Source of the DNA: HGM13233 sp900762805
GTDB lineage: Bacteria > Bacillota > Clostridia > Oscillospirales > Ruminococcaceae
Assembly (NCBI GenBank): GCA_937993755.1
Contig: CALKMA010000003.1
Span: forward strand, 16,186 to 80,185
Reading direction: 5' to 3'
DNA length: 64,000 nt
Shown here: positions 21,619-30,965 of the stretch, piece after piece
How the letters are laid out: every line of letters begins with the position of its first letter
How positions within the stretch are numbered: the first letter of the stretch is position 1
The notes under the pieces: model-generated
Told to the model about the DNA's origin: nothing
What the model saw: only the letters and a program-made list of their open reading frames with translations
Database searches by the model: none
Translations under genes and position numbers: made by a program

Positions 21619-23602
21619 GATCCGTGTTCTGGACCGCGCCGTCAGCGAGCTGATCGCGGCGGGCGAGGTCGTCACCCGGCCGGCCTCAGCCGTCAAGGAG
21701 CTGGTCGAAAACAGCATCGACGCCGGTGCCACGGCGGTCACCGTTGAGATCCAGCGCGGGGGAGTCAGACTCATCCGCGTCACCGACAACGGCTGCGGCA
21801 TCCCCAGGCAGCAGATACCGACGGCTTTTCTGCGCCACGCCACCAGCAAGCTGCGGGCGGCGGCCGACCTTGAAACCATCGGGACGCTCGGCTTCCGCGG
21901 CGAGGCGCTGCCCTCCATCGCGGCAGTGTCGCGCGTGCGCCTTGTCAGCAAAACGGCAGACAGTGAGCTGGGGGCCGAATACCGCATCGAGGGCGGCGAG
22001 GAGCTTTCGCTGACCGACGCCGGCTGCGCCGACGGCACCAGCATCACGGTGAGCGACCTCTTTTACAACACACCTGCCCGCATGAAGTTTCTCAAGAAGG
22101 ATGTGTCCGAGGGCAACGCCGTGCAGGAGGTCATGCAGCAGCTGGCGCTGGCCTATCCCACCGTGTCGATGCGCCTGGTGCGCGACGGCAGGCAGACGCT
22201 TTTCACCGGCGGGAACGGGCTGGAGGGCGCGCTTTTCGCCGTCTTCCCCCGCACTGTTTTTATGGAGCTTCTGTCTGTTGAGCATGAGCAGAACGGCTAT
22301 TTCATTTCGGGCTTTGTCAGCGCGCCCCACGCCGCGCGCGCCAGCCGCAGCCTGCAGTATACCTTCGTCAACGGCCGTTTTGTCAAGAATAAAACGGTGA
22401 CGGCAGCCGCCGAGGAGGCCTACCGCACCTTTTCGCACAAGGGCAGCTTCCCGGCCTTCGCCCTGTTTGTCAACACGGTGCCGGAGCGGGTGGATGTCAA
22501 CGTCCATCCCGCCAAGACCGAGATCCGCTTCACCAACGAGCGCGAGGTTTTCTCGGCTGTTTATGCCGCCGTCCGCGGCGCTGTGGCGGCCGATGCCGCC
22601 GCGCCGGTGCTGACTGCCGGAGAGACGGCGGCGCCTCCCGCCGCGCAGGAGCCCGCCGCGGCCGCCGCTCCGGGCAGAGCCGGTGTGCCGCAGGACGGCT
22701 TTTCAGGCGATGCCGGCCGGCCGGCCGCTGTCCGCACGGGCGGGACGCCCCTTTCGGGAGGCGAAGCGCCTTTCAGTCTGGAGCTGTTCGCCGGCCAGCC
22801 CATCGGTTATGATGCCGGTGATGGCGGCGGCCCGGCGCTGCACCAGCCCGGCCGGTCAGATTATCGGCCGTCTATCGACATCTGGCGTGACGAGTCGGGC
22901 GATATGCTCGGCCGGTCTGCGGGGCAGGCAGCCGCCGCGGACCGATCCTTTGCTGCCGAGGCCGCCCTGGCCGAGCAGGCTCCTGAGGCTGTCCGGCCCG
23001 CAGAGCAGCCGCGGCAGACGGCTCTCGACGGCTTTGACGCGGCCGGCGTCGCCTTTGTGGGCGAAGCCTTCAAGACCTATATTATTATGGAATCGGGCGA
23101 CCAGCTCATCTTCATGGATAAGCATGCCGCCCATGAGCGGGCGCTGTTCGAGCGCTTCTCGGCGCAGCTTTCGGCGGAGCGTCAGCTGCTGCTGGAGCCC
23201 ATTGTCGTGGGGCTGGACGCCGAGCACAAGCAGGCGCTGCTCGACCACACCGAGGAGATCGCACAGGCCGGCCTTGTGGTCGATGATTTCGGCCCCGGTC
23301 AGGTGGCGGTGCGCGAGATACCGCTCTGCTTCAGCCGCAGCGCAGCCGAAATGGCGGCCGGTGAGCTGGCCGATCAGCTTGTGCGCGGCGGCTCCGGCCG
23401 TTCAGACGATCTGCTGCGGCTGCTGCAGTCGGTCAGCTGCCGCGCGGCCATCAAGGCGGGCGACCGCTCAACGCCGGAGGAGCTGCGCGCGCTGGCGCTG
23501 CGGGTGCTTTCGGGCGAGGTGCCGCGCTTCTGCCCCCACGGCCGGCCGCTCTATTTCATTATCGCAAAGAAGGAGCTGGATAAACGGTTTGACAGGACAT
23601 AA
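21611..23602 (+). CDS. mutL: DNA mismatch repair protein MutL
   Basis: This 663-residue GHKL ATPase couples MutS to strand incision. N-terminal motifs are IAAGEVVTRPASAVKELVENSIDAG (split here: E-L-V-E-N-S-I-D-A-G near residues 30-40), DNGCGI and GFRGEAL. An Ala/Pro/Gly-rich linker (about residues 330-460) precedes the C-terminal dimerisation domain, which contains DKHAAHERALFE, the DQHAxxER-type metal-binding motif of endonucleolytic MutL. CPHGRP near the end is the other conserved metal site. As expected, no MutH is seen. Confidence 0.97.
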   Translation: MSEIRVLDRAVSELIAAGEVVTRPASAVKELVENSIDAGATAVTVEIQRGGVRLIRVTDNGCGIPRQQIPTAFLRHATSKLRAAADLETIGTLGFRGEALPSIAAVSRVRLVSKTADSELGAEYRIEGGEELSLTDAGCADGTSITVSDLFYNTPARMKFLKKDVSEGNAVQEVMQQLALAYPTVSMRLVRDGRQTLFTGGNGLEGALFAVFPRTVFMELLSVEHEQNGYFISGFVSAPHAARASRSLQYTFVNGRFVKNKTVTAAAEEAYRTFSHKGSFPAFALFVNTVPERVDVNVHPAKTEIRFTNEREVFSAVYAAVRGAVAADAAAPVLTAGETAAPPAAQEPAAAAAPGRAGVPQDGFSGDAGRPAAVRTGGTPLSGGEAPFSLELFAGQPIGYDAGDGGGPALHQPGRSDYRPSIDIWRDESGDMLGRSAGQAAAADRSFAAEAALAEQAPEAVRPAEQPRQTALDGFDAAGVAFVGEAFKTYIIMESGDQLIFMDKHAAHERALFERFSAQLSAERQLLLEPIVVGLDAEHKQALLDHTEEIAQAGLVVDDFGPGQVAVREIPLCFSRSAAEMAAGELADQLVRGGSGRSDDLLRLLQSVSCRAAIKAGDRSTPEELRALALRVLSGEVPRFCPHGRPLYFIIAKKELDKRFDRT

Positions 23603-24509
23603 GATCGCCGTCACCGTCATCTGCGGGCCGACGGGCAGCGGCAAAACAGCGGCCGCCATCGCGCTGGCGCAGAGGATCGGCGGGGAGATTGTTTCGGCCG
23701 ATTCCATGCAGATATACCGGGGGCTGTCGGTCGGCACCGCCAAGCCGACGGCCGAGGAGCAGGCCGCCGTGCCGCATCATCTCATTGACATCTGCGGCCC
23801 CGAACAGCGCTACAGCGTGGCCGACTATGTGGCCGACGCCTCAGCCGCCATTGACGATATCGCCGCGCGCGGCCGCTGCCCCATCGTGGCGGGCGGCACG
23901 GGGCTGTACATCAGCGCGCTGGTCGGCGGGCTGACCTTTTCCGGCCCGGCTGCCGACGAGGCGGTGCGCCGCCGCCTGTATGAGCAGTACCAAAGCGAGG
24001 GTATTGAGCCGCTGCTTGAGCGGCTCCGTCAGCTTGACCCGGCTGCCGCCGCCAAGCTCCACCCCAACAACGTCAAGCGCGTTATCCGCGCGCTTGAGCT
24101 GTGCGAGGGCGGCGTGACACCTTCTGAGCAGGAGGCACGCTCGCGCCCGGCCGAGCGCCCCTATCGGGACAGCGTCTTTCTGCTCGAGCCGTCCGACCGC
24201 GCCTGGCTTTACCGCGCCATCGAGGCGCGCGTTGACCGCATGATGGCCGGAGGATTGCTGGCCGAGGCACACACCGTCTTTGAAAACCGTGCGCGCTTTC
24301 AGACGGCGGCGCAGGCCATCGGCTATAAGGAATTCTTTCCGTACTTCGAGGGGCGCGCCTCGGTCGGGGACTGTGTTGCCGAGCTGAAAAAGCAGACGCG
24401 CCGCTATGCCAAGCGTCAGCTCTCATGGTTTCACGCCATGCCGGGCTGCCGGCCGCTGCCTGTTGACCTTTTGAGCGCCGAAGAGCTGCTGACAGCTCTT
24501 TGTTCATAG
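23589..24509 (+). CDS. miaA: tRNA dimethylallyltransferase MiaA (TTG start)
   Basis: This 306-residue enzyme transfers dimethylallyl to A37 of tRNAs decoding UNN codons. It shows the P-loop GPTGSGKTAAAIALA, SADSMQIYRGLSVGTAKP, and AGGTGLYI. No ATG exists at the conserved N-terminus. TTG 23589 yields MTGHKIAVTVICGPTG and lies 13 bases after AGGAG (23571-23575), overlapping the end of mutL by 14 bp. The order mutL-miaA-hfq is the same as in enterobacteria, an old conserved gene neighbourhood. The non-AUG start and overlap suggest coupling to mutL. Confidence 0.94.
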   Translation: MTGHKIAVTVICGPTGSGKTAAAIALAQRIGGEIVSADSMQIYRGLSVGTAKPTAEEQAAVPHHLIDICGPEQRYSVADYVADASAAIDDIAARGRCPIVAGGTGLYISALVGGLTFSGPAADEAVRRRLYEQYQSEGIEPLLERLRQLDPAAAAKLHPNNVKRVIRALELCEGGVTPSEQEARSRPAERPYRDSVFLLEPSDRAWLYRAIEARVDRMMAGGLLAEAHTVFENRARFQTAAQAIGYKEFFPYFEGRASVGDCVAELKKQTRRYAKRQLSWFHAMPGCRPLPVDLLSAEELLTALCS

Positions 24510-24559
24510 AAAAAATACAAAAAGCCTGCAAGAAAACTGTGGCTATTTCAAAGAAACTA

Positions 24560-24568
24560 TGATAGAAT
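24560..24568 (+). promoter_or_regulatory. Candidate extended -10 promoter of hfq
   Basis: TG-A-TAGAAT at 24560-24568, 60 bp before hfq, in an AT-rich gap after miaA. No good -35. The same TATGATAGAAT string occurs in the promoter at 3455-3463. Confidence 0.55.
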
Positions 24569-24628
24569 AGTATCATGTATGGGAGTATGCTCCGGCGTAC
24601 TGGACACTTTACTATAAGGAGGGTTACC

Positions 24629-24895
24629 ATGAAAAACATCAATTTGCAGGATACCTTTCTCAATAAAGCGAGAAAAGACAAAATCTCAGTCACCGTGTTC
24701 CTTGTCAACGGCTTCCAGTTCAAGGGGATGGTGCGCGGCTTTGACAATTTCACCATCAATCTGGTCGATACCGAGGGGCGGCAGAATATCGTTTACAAGC
24801 ACGCCATTTCGACCATCCAGCCCATTCGCCAGATTCTGTTAGGTGAGGACAGCGAAAGTGACGACCAGGAAGCCGCGGCGGCGGATCGCGGTTAG
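24629..24895 (+). CDS. hfq: RNA chaperone Hfq
   Basis: This 88-residue Sm-like protein forms hexameric rings and supports small RNA-mRNA pairing. Sm1 (NLQDTFLNKARKDKISVTVFLVNGFQFKGMV, read across residues 4-35) and Sm2 (YKHAISTIQP, containing the YKHA RNA-binding signature) are intact, with a short acidic tail. AAGGAGGG lies six bases before ATG 24629. It follows miaA and its 3' end overlaps the next gene's start. Confidence 0.97.
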   Translation: MKNINLQDTFLNKARKDKISVTVFLVNGFQFKGMVRGFDNFTINLVDTEGRQNIVYKHAISTIQPIRQILLGEDSESDDQEAAAADRG

Positions 24896-26075
24896 GGCTG
24901 TTTCTGCGCTGCTGGTGCTGCTGCTCGGCGCCTATTTCATCTTCCAGCTCGTCCACGCCTCCAACGCGCCCTATAAGACGGTGCTGGCTACCCGCACCAC
25001 CGTGTCGGATGATATCACCGTCAGCGCCATCGCCGTGCGGGACGAGCAGGTGCTGTCCGCCGAGGCCGGCGGCTATTACGGCTACCGCGTGGAGGACGGC
25101 GAGCGCGTCAGCGCCGGCTCGGTCATCGCCAATATCTATACCACCGCTGAGGCGGCGCGCCGCGCAGTGCTGCTGGAGCAGGCCATTTCCGAGCGCAGCT
25201 TCCTGATCCAGCTGCAGAACACGGCGGCCGGCTCGGCCGGCGCCGATACCGCCAGAGCCGCCCTTGACCGTGCGCTGGCTGACTATTCGGCCGCGGCCGC
25301 GCGGGGCGAAACAGACGGCGGCGCTTTGCTCTCGGCGCGCACGGCGCTGGCGGCTTATTACCGCCAGACCCGAAAGGACGGTGGCTACGGCGACCGCATC
25401 GCCGCGCTCAACGAAGGGATCGCCGCGCTTGAGCGCGAGACCTCCCCGGCCGGCAAGCTGGCGGCGCCGCAGTCGGGTTACTTTTCCGCCCGGTCGGACG
25501 GAATGGAGAGCCGCCTCAACAGCACGACCGTCATGCAGATGACAGTCGCCGAGGCGCGCAGCCTGCTGGCCGAAACGCCGCAGTCTTCCGATACGCCCAA
25601 GCTGGTGAGCAATTATATCTGGTATGTCGCCGCCGTCGTGAGCGCAGAGGACGCACAGCGCTTCAGCACCGGCTCGGTGCTTTCGCTCACCTTTTCCTAC
25701 TCCGGGCTTCGCGAGGTGTCGGGCACTGTCGTCCGCGTCGTGCCCGATGAGGAGACGGGCGAGGCGCTCGTGGTGTTCGAGATCGACCGCTTCGGCGCCG
25801 GCTGCACCTCTATCCGCATCGAGGATGTCACCATCAGCTTCAGCGCCTATGAGGGCATCGTCGTGCCGCGCTCGGCGCTGCGCATCGAGGAGGGCGAGGT
25901 CGGCGTCTATGTCAAATTCGGCAACGTCGTGCGTTTTGTTACGGTGGACAAGCTGTTTGAAAACGATGAATTCCTGATCTGCCGCGCCGACAACAAGGAT
26001 GCGTCGGGCCTGCGCCTGTACGACGAGATCATCACAGAGGGCAAGGATCTCTATGTCGGCAAGGAGCTGAGCTGA
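24858..26075 (+). CDS. HlyD-like membrane protein of the sepF/ylm cluster
   Basis: This ~405-residue protein has a basic N-terminus (RKPRRRIAVR), one transmembrane segment (about residues 10-30), an alternating beta/alpha-helical hairpin region and C-terminal beta domains resembling HlyD/biotinyl-lipoyl-like adaptor folds. GTG 24858 has GTGAGG nine bases upstream; GTG 24843 is an alternative. Both overlap the end of hfq. Such a gene directly before sepF recurs in Clostridia, so a role at the division site or cell envelope is possible rather than classical efflux, as no transporter gene is adjacent. Confidence 0.7.
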   Translation: MTTRKPRRRIAVRAVSALLVLLLGAYFIFQLVHASNAPYKTVLATRTTVSDDITVSAIAVRDEQVLSAEAGGYYGYRVEDGERVSAGSVIANIYTTAEAARRAVLLEQAISERSFLIQLQNTAAGSAGADTARAALDRALADYSAAAARGETDGGALLSARTALAAYYRQTRKDGGYGDRIAALNEGIAALERETSPAGKLAAPQSGYFSARSDGMESRLNSTTVMQMTVAEARSLLAETPQSSDTPKLVSNYIWYVAAVVSAEDAQRFSTGSVLSLTFSYSGLREVSGTVVRVVPDEETGEALVVFEIDRFGAGCTSIRIEDVTISFSAYEGIVVPRSALRIEEGEVGVYVKFGNVVRFVTVDKLFENDEFLICRADNKDASGLRLYDEIITEGKDLYVGKELS

Positions 26076-26089
26076 GCGGCGGTCGGGCA

Positions 26090-26118
26090 TTGACAAATGA
26101 AGCAAGCCGTTACATAAT
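26090..26118 (+). promoter_or_regulatory. Promoter of sepF-ylmH-divIVA
   Basis: TTGACA (26090-26095), 17-nt spacer, CATAAT (26113-26118), in the 70-bp gap before sepF. A second AT-rich TATAAT at 26123 has no matching -35. Confidence 0.75.
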
Positions 26119-26145
26119 TGTTTATAATGAAAGGAATGCTTAATT

Positions 26146-26595
26146 ATGGGAAACAACGTAGTGGAATGGATCAAATCGGTATTTGTCGGCGAGGAAGAGG
26201 ATGAGACCGAAAACGAGCCGATGATCATCGACGGAGACGAAAAAGAGGAAAAGGAGCGCTCGTCCGGCAAGAACGCCGGCGGCAGCGGCAACATCGTCAG
26301 CATCAACCAGACGGTGCAGCTTGAGGTGGTGCTCGAAAAGCCGGAGAGCTTCAGCGCACAGGTCAGCGAGATCGCCAACAATATCCGCGACCGCCGCGCC
26401 GTCGTGCTCAACCTTGAGTCGGCCACCCGCGACGAAGCCCGCCGCATTTTGGACTTTATCGCCGGCGCCGCCTATGCGCTTGACGGCAAGGTGCAGCGCG
26501 TTTCCAACGCCACCTATCTCATCACGCCCAAGAATGTCGGCTTTGTCGGCGAGATTGTGGGCGAGCTGGAAAACAACGGGGTATTCTTTGGCTGA
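26146..26595 (+). CDS. sepF: Cell division protein SepF
   Basis: This 149-residue FtsZ-binding protein tethers the Z ring to the membrane. A short amphipathic N-terminus (MGNNVVEWIKSVFV) could be the membrane anchor. It is followed by a charged linker and the SepF core (about residues 60-145) with RDRRAVVLNLE, RRILDFIAGAAYAL and FLITP-like segments. Upstream AAAGGA fits ATG 26146. It overlaps ylmH by 8 bp, and divIVA follows, as in the conserved ylm cluster. Confidence 0.95.
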   Translation: MGNNVVEWIKSVFVGEEEDETENEPMIIDGDEKEEKERSSGKNAGGSGNIVSINQTVQLEVVLEKPESFSAQVSEIANNIRDRRAVVLNLESATRDEARRILDFIAGAAYALDGKVQRVSNATYLITPKNVGFVGEIVGELENNGVFFG

Positions 26596-27319
26596 TCCCC
26601 AGGCACTGAGGCTGCATGACCTCATGCGCGCCGGCGCCGTCCGCCCGGTATTCACCCATTTCCTTGACGCTGAAACACAGCAGCTCTTCATCGGGCAGCT
26701 GCGTGCTGCACGGGAGGTGGAGGCGGCGGTGTTCGGCGGCTATGAGGGAGCCGACCGTGCTATGCTCTGCCTGCATCCGGCAGGCCAGCCGCCCCGACGG
26801 ACGGATTTTCCCATCGAGTGCCTGCGCATCGAGGACAGGGGTGGCCGTGCGCCGCTCGGTCACCGCGACTATCTCGGCGCGCTGATGGCGCTGGGTGTCC
26901 GCCGCGAGCTGGTGGGGGATGTTGTGGCCGACGGGACCGGGGCCTTTGTGCTATGCACCGGCGTCATGAAGGAGCTTATCGTCCGCGAGCTGGCCAAGGT
27001 GGGCAGCCACGGTGTTGCCGTGCGCATGGCCGACCCCGGTGAGATCGCGGTGCCGGAGCATCAGCGGCTGCGGAAAAATGTCAGCTCGATGCGGTTCGAC
27101 TGCATCGTTTCGGCAGCGCTCGGCAAAAACCGTGAGCTGAGCAGAGAGCTTATCGAGGGCGGCCTTGTGACGCTCAACCACGCCGAATGCCGCAAGCCCG
27201 CGCGCCTGCTGCGCGAGGGGGATATTTTCAGCATTCGGGGAAAAGGGAAGTACCGCGTCGGCGCCGTTTGCGGCCGGAGCGCGAAAGACAGGATATTCAT
27301 CGAAATCGAACGATATTAA
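26588..27319 (+). CDS. ylmH: YlmH-like RNA-binding protein with S4 domain (TTG start)
   Basis: This ~243-residue cytosolic RNA-binding protein belongs to the YlmH/S4 family, associated with division and ribosome function. The C-terminal S4 domain is clear (RELIEGGLVTLNHAECRKPARLLREGDIFSIRGKGKY), and the N-terminal domain contains FGGYEGADRAMLCLHP. No ATG fits the family N-terminus. TTG 26588 overlaps the last codons of sepF and gives ADPQALRLHDLM; ATG 26624 is the alternative. It is coupled to sepF. Confidence 0.88.
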   Translation: MADPQALRLHDLMRAGAVRPVFTHFLDAETQQLFIGQLRAAREVEAAVFGGYEGADRAMLCLHPAGQPPRRTDFPIECLRIEDRGGRAPLGHRDYLGALMALGVRRELVGDVVADGTGAFVLCTGVMKELIVRELAKVGSHGVAVRMADPGEIAVPEHQRLRKNVSSMRFDCIVSAALGKNRELSRELIEGGLVTLNHAECRKPARLLREGDIFSIRGKGKYRVGAVCGRSAKDRIFIEIERY

Positions 27320-27334
27320 GCGAGGAAAGAAACA

Positions 27335-28069
27335 ATGACATCCAAGGAACTCAGAGACATCCGTTTTGAAACGGTCCGCAAGGGCTATGACCCCGACCGC
27401 GTTGACGCCATTATGGAGCGAGCGGCCGACCAGATCGACCAGCTCAACGCCGAGAAGCAGAAGGCCGACCAGAAGATGGCCGTGCTGGCTGAAAAGCTGG
27501 AGGAGTACATGGCCGAGGAGGACAAGATCCGCACCACCCTGCTGGGCGCCCAGAAGATGAGCGACACCATTCTGTGCGAGGCGCGCCAGAAGGCCGAGAT
27601 CCTGCTGCGCGAGGCCATGCTCAAGGCTGACCGCGCTACGACGGCAGCCGCCCAGCGCGTTGAAAATGAGCAGATGGCCTATGAACGTCTGCGCACCGAG
27701 GTGGGCCGCTTCAAAAACGATGTGCTGACGATTTATAAGACGCATCTGGAGGTTCTCAGCACTATCCCGGAGCCGGAGCAGCCGGCCGCCGAGGAGGAAA
27801 GCGTCGCCGAGGAGCCGGCCGCCGAGCAGGCGTCTGAGCCGGTCGAGCCGAGCGCTGAGCAGACGGCTGAGCCGGCCGAGCCGAGCGCCGAGGAGCCTGC
27901 CGAGGAGCCGGTCTCTGAGGCTGAGGCCTCCGACGGCGAGCCGGACGGGCAGCCGGAGGAGCCGTTCGAGCCTCTTGCGGAGGATACGGAAAAGACTGGA
28001 AAGGAAAAGCGCAGCAGCCGTTTTGCCGAGCTGGATTTCGGCGACGATTTTTCTTTCAATCGGAAGTAA
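27335..28069 (+). CDS. divIVA: DivIVA-like septum/pole protein
   Basis: This 244-residue protein has an N-terminal DivIVA domain (SKELRDIRFETVRKGYDPDRVDAIM, membrane-curvature binding) and a long coiled coil to about residue 140. From ~147 to ~225 it carries an unusual low-complexity acidic tail rich in repeated E-P-A-E units. GCGAGGAAAG lies upstream of ATG 27335. It is the last gene of the sepF-ylmH-divIVA unit. The tail is likely disordered and may have expanded by slippage of its GC-rich coding repeats. Confidence 0.92.
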   Translation: MTSKELRDIRFETVRKGYDPDRVDAIMERAADQIDQLNAEKQKADQKMAVLAEKLEEYMAEEDKIRTTLLGAQKMSDTILCEARQKAEILLREAMLKADRATTAAAQRVENEQMAYERLRTEVGRFKNDVLTIYKTHLEVLSTIPEPEQPAAEEESVAEEPAAEQASEPVEPSAEQTAEPAEPSAEEPAEEPVSEAEASDGEPDGQPEEPFEPLAEDTEKTGKEKRSSRFAELDFGDDFSFNRK

Positions 28070-28107
28070 GGCCGAACATAAACAGGAAACGGTAAGGGGT
28101 AAGACCA

Positions 28108-30900
28108 TTGGAACAGGATTATAACAGCACACTGCATCTGCCAAAGACCGACTTTCCCATGCGCGCCGGTCTGCCCGACAAGGAGCCGGGCTATCTGGCC
28201 GAATGGGAACAGAAGGATCTTTACCATAAGATGATCGAGCGGAACGAGGGAAAGCCCTCCTGGATCCTCCATGACGGGCCGCCGTATGCCAACAACGGCA
28301 TCCACATCGGCACCGCCATGAACAAGATCATCAAGGATTTCATCGTCCGCTACAAAAATATGGCCGGCTTCAAGGCGCCGTATGTCCCCGGCTGGGACAC
28401 GCACGGCCTGCCCATCGAGCTGAAGGCCATGAAAAAGATCGCCAGCGAGAAAAAGGATTTTTCCGATCTGGAGATTCGCGCTGTCTGCCGCGACTATGCG
28501 CTGCACTATGTCGATTATCAGCGCGGCCAGTTCAAGCGCCTCGGCGTATTGGGCGAGTGGGAAAATCCCTATCTCACGCTGCGCCCCGAATTCGAGGCCT
28601 GCCAGATACGGGTCTTCGGCGAAATGTTCAAGAAGGGCTACATTTACAAGGGCCAGAAGGCGGTCTACTGGTGCCCCGACTGTGTTACGGCGCTGGCTGA
28701 GGCCGAGATCGAGTATGCCGACGATCCCTGCGATTCCATCTATGTCCGCTTTCAGACGACCGATGACAACGGCGTCTTTGCCCGCCTCGGTCTGCCGCTC
28801 GACCACTGCTGGTTCATCATCTGGACTACCACAACATGGACGCTGCCGGCCAACGTTGCCATCTGCCTCGGCCCCGATCTCGAATATGCCGTCACCCGCG
28901 TGGGCGACGAATACTATATCGTAGCCAAGGAGCTTCAGGCCGCTTCGATGGAGGCCATCGGCGCTGCTTCGTATGAGACGGTCGCCACGCTGCCCGGCCG
29001 CGACTTTGAGCGCTGCTGGGTGCAGCATCCCTTCCTGCCCCGCAGGTCCGAGGTCATCCTGGGCGACCATGTTACGCTGGAGGGAGGCACCGGCTGCGTC
29101 CATACTGCGCCCGGCCACGGCGTCGAGGACTTTGATGTCTGCGTCAACCATTACCCGGAGCTGCCGATCGTTGTCCCCGTTGACGACCACGGCCGCATGA
29201 CGGCTGAGGCCGGCGCCCCGTTCGAGGGGCTGACCACCGATGAGGCCAACGCCGCCATCGCCGAGCATATCCGCGCCAGCGGCCATCTGCTGGCCACCAA
29301 GCGCATCGTCCACCAGTATCCGCATTGCTGGCGCTGCAAGAAGCCCATCCTTTTCCGCGCCACCGAACAGTGGTTCTGTTCGGTCGATGATTTCAAGGAT
29401 GAAACCTGTCAGGCCATCGATCAGGTCAAGTGGACGCCGTCCTGGGGCCACGACCGCATTACCGGCATGGTGCGCGACCGTAAGGACTGGTGCATTTCGC
29501 GTCAGCGCGTCTGGGGCGTGCCCATCCCCGTGTTCTACTGCAAAAAGTGCGGCAAGTATCACTGTGACGACGCCATCGTCGAGGCTGTTTCCGAGCTGTT
29601 CCGCCGGGAGGGCTCCGATGCATGGTTCAAGTATACGGCGGAGGAGATCCTGCCGGAGGGCTACTGCTGCGAGTGCGGCGGCACCGAATTTACCAAGGAC
29701 AACAACATCATGGACGTCTGGTTTGATTCCGGCACGTCGCATTTTGCCGTTCTCAACAACTGGAAGGACCTTTCGTGGCCCTGCGATCTTTATATGGAGG
29801 GCGGAGACCAGTACCGCGGCTGGTTCCAGTCGTCGCTGCTGACCTCAGTCGCCGTTACCGGAAAGGCCCCCTACCGCGCTGTCCTCAGCCACGGCTGGAC
29901 GGTTGACGGCGAAGGCCACAAGATGTCCAAGTCGCTGGGCAACGGTGTCGAGCCGGAGGAGGTCGAGAAGCAGTACGGAGCCGATATCCTGCGTCTGTGG
30001 GTCGCCTCGTCTGATTATCAGGCCGATGTCCGCATCAGCAAGGATATCCTCAAGCAGCTTTCCGAGGCTTACCGGAAGATCCGTAATACCGCCCGCTTCC
30101 TGCTGGGCAATCTGGACGGCTTCGAGCCCGACCGCGACAGCGTGCCGGTCGAGCAGCTTCTCGATATCGACCGCTATGTGCTCGACCGTCTCAACAGCGT
30201 CATCGGCGAGGTCATGAAGGACTACGACGAATACGAGTTCCATGGCGTCTACCAGGCGCTCTACAACTTCTGCGTCGTTACCATGTCCAACTTCTACATG
30301 GATGTCGTCAAGGACCGCCTCTATGTTGAAAAGGAGGATTCACCGGCCCGCCGGAGCGCGCAGACCGTCATGTACACGGTGCTGACGGCGCTGACCCGGA
30401 TGCTGGCGCCCATTCTGGCCTTTACAGCGGAGGAGATCTGGAAATATGTGCCCCGGTCCGAGGCGCTGAACGGCGAATCGGTCATGCTCAACGATATGCC
30501 GGCCGTCACCGAGTTTGGCTTTACCGATGCCGAGCGCGACGACTGGAAGCGCCTGCTGGCTATCCGGGCCGAGGCGCAGAAAGCGCTTGAGGAGGCGCGC
30601 GCCGCCAAGGTCATCGGCGCTTCGCTGGAGGCCAAGGTGACACTGTTTGCCGGCGGTGAGCTGGCTGACTTTGCCGAAAGCCATGCCGAGCAGCTTCGCA
30701 CCATTCTGATCGTATCGGAGCTGGCCGTTCTGAACGGCGAGGGCAGCTTCCGGACCGAGCTGGAGGGCCTGTCGGTCACCGTTGAGCGCGCCGCCGGCGA
30801 AAAGTGCGAGCGCTGCTGGACACGGACCGACACCGTCGGCAGCCATCCGGCGCATCCCACGCTCTGCGCCCGCTGCGCCGCCATCATCGAATCCAAATAA
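28108..30900 (+). CDS. ileS: Isoleucyl-tRNA synthetase (TTG start)
   Basis: This 930-residue class I synthetase has HIGH as GIHIGTAMNK near residue 65, KMSKS as GHKMSKSLGN near 605, a CP1 editing insertion (including TTWTLPANV) and a C-terminal zinc site CERCWTR...CARC. TTG 28108 gives MEQDYNSTLHLPKTDFPMR, matching the family N-terminus, with AAGGGG upstream. The leader from divIVA is 38 nt, too short for a T-box. The catalytic type resembles the standard bacterial IleRS. Confidence 0.97.
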   Translation: MEQDYNSTLHLPKTDFPMRAGLPDKEPGYLAEWEQKDLYHKMIERNEGKPSWILHDGPPYANNGIHIGTAMNKIIKDFIVRYKNMAGFKAPYVPGWDTHGLPIELKAMKKIASEKKDFSDLEIRAVCRDYALHYVDYQRGQFKRLGVLGEWENPYLTLRPEFEACQIRVFGEMFKKGYIYKGQKAVYWCPDCVTALAEAEIEYADDPCDSIYVRFQTTDDNGVFARLGLPLDHCWFIIWTTTTWTLPANVAICLGPDLEYAVTRVGDEYYIVAKELQAASMEAIGAASYETVATLPGRDFERCWVQHPFLPRRSEVILGDHVTLEGGTGCVHTAPGHGVEDFDVCVNHYPELPIVVPVDDHGRMTAEAGAPFEGLTTDEANAAIAEHIRASGHLLATKRIVHQYPHCWRCKKPILFRATEQWFCSVDDFKDETCQAIDQVKWTPSWGHDRITGMVRDRKDWCISRQRVWGVPIPVFYCKKCGKYHCDDAIVEAVSELFRREGSDAWFKYTAEEILPEGYCCECGGTEFTKDNNIMDVWFDSGTSHFAVLNNWKDLSWPCDLYMEGGDQYRGWFQSSLLTSVAVTGKAPYRAVLSHGWTVDGEGHKMSKSLGNGVEPEEVEKQYGADILRLWVASSDYQADVRISKDILKQLSEAYRKIRNTARFLLGNLDGFEPDRDSVPVEQLLDIDRYVLDRLNSVIGEVMKDYDEYEFHGVYQALYNFCVVTMSNFYMDVVKDRLYVEKEDSPARRSAQTVMYTVLTALTRMLAPILAFTAEEIWKYVPRSEALNGESVMLNDMPAVTEFGFTDAERDDWKRLLAIRAEAQKALEEARAAKVIGASLEAKVTLFAGGELADFAESHAEQLRTILIVSELAVLNGEGSFRTELEGLSVTVERAAGEKCERCWTRTDTVGSHPAHPTLCARCAAIIESK

Positions 30901-30912
30901 AGCTATCCTGTG

Positions 30913-30946
30913 CGGGCGCGTCAATGGCTTTGGCGCGCCCGTTTTT
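30913..30946 (+). terminator. Terminator or attenuator between ileS and lspA
   Basis: A 12-bp stem with one wobble (30913-30924 with 30930-30941) with a 5-nt loop and five T, only 20 bp before lspA. lspA has no separate visible promoter, so some read-through is expected. Confidence 0.75.
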
Positions 30947-30965
30947 ATCCAGCGGAGGGAGACTT

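Noticed and set aside
22683..23588. A fused MutL-MiaA-like 608-residue frame
   Set aside because: The upstream part is out of frame with mutL and overlaps it; the real miaA begins at TTG 23589.
28070..28107. T-box riboswitch before ileS (also considered for proS and lysS)
   Set aside because: Leaders are too short (about 35-40 nt for ileS and proS) and no T-box core sequence or antiterminator is visible.
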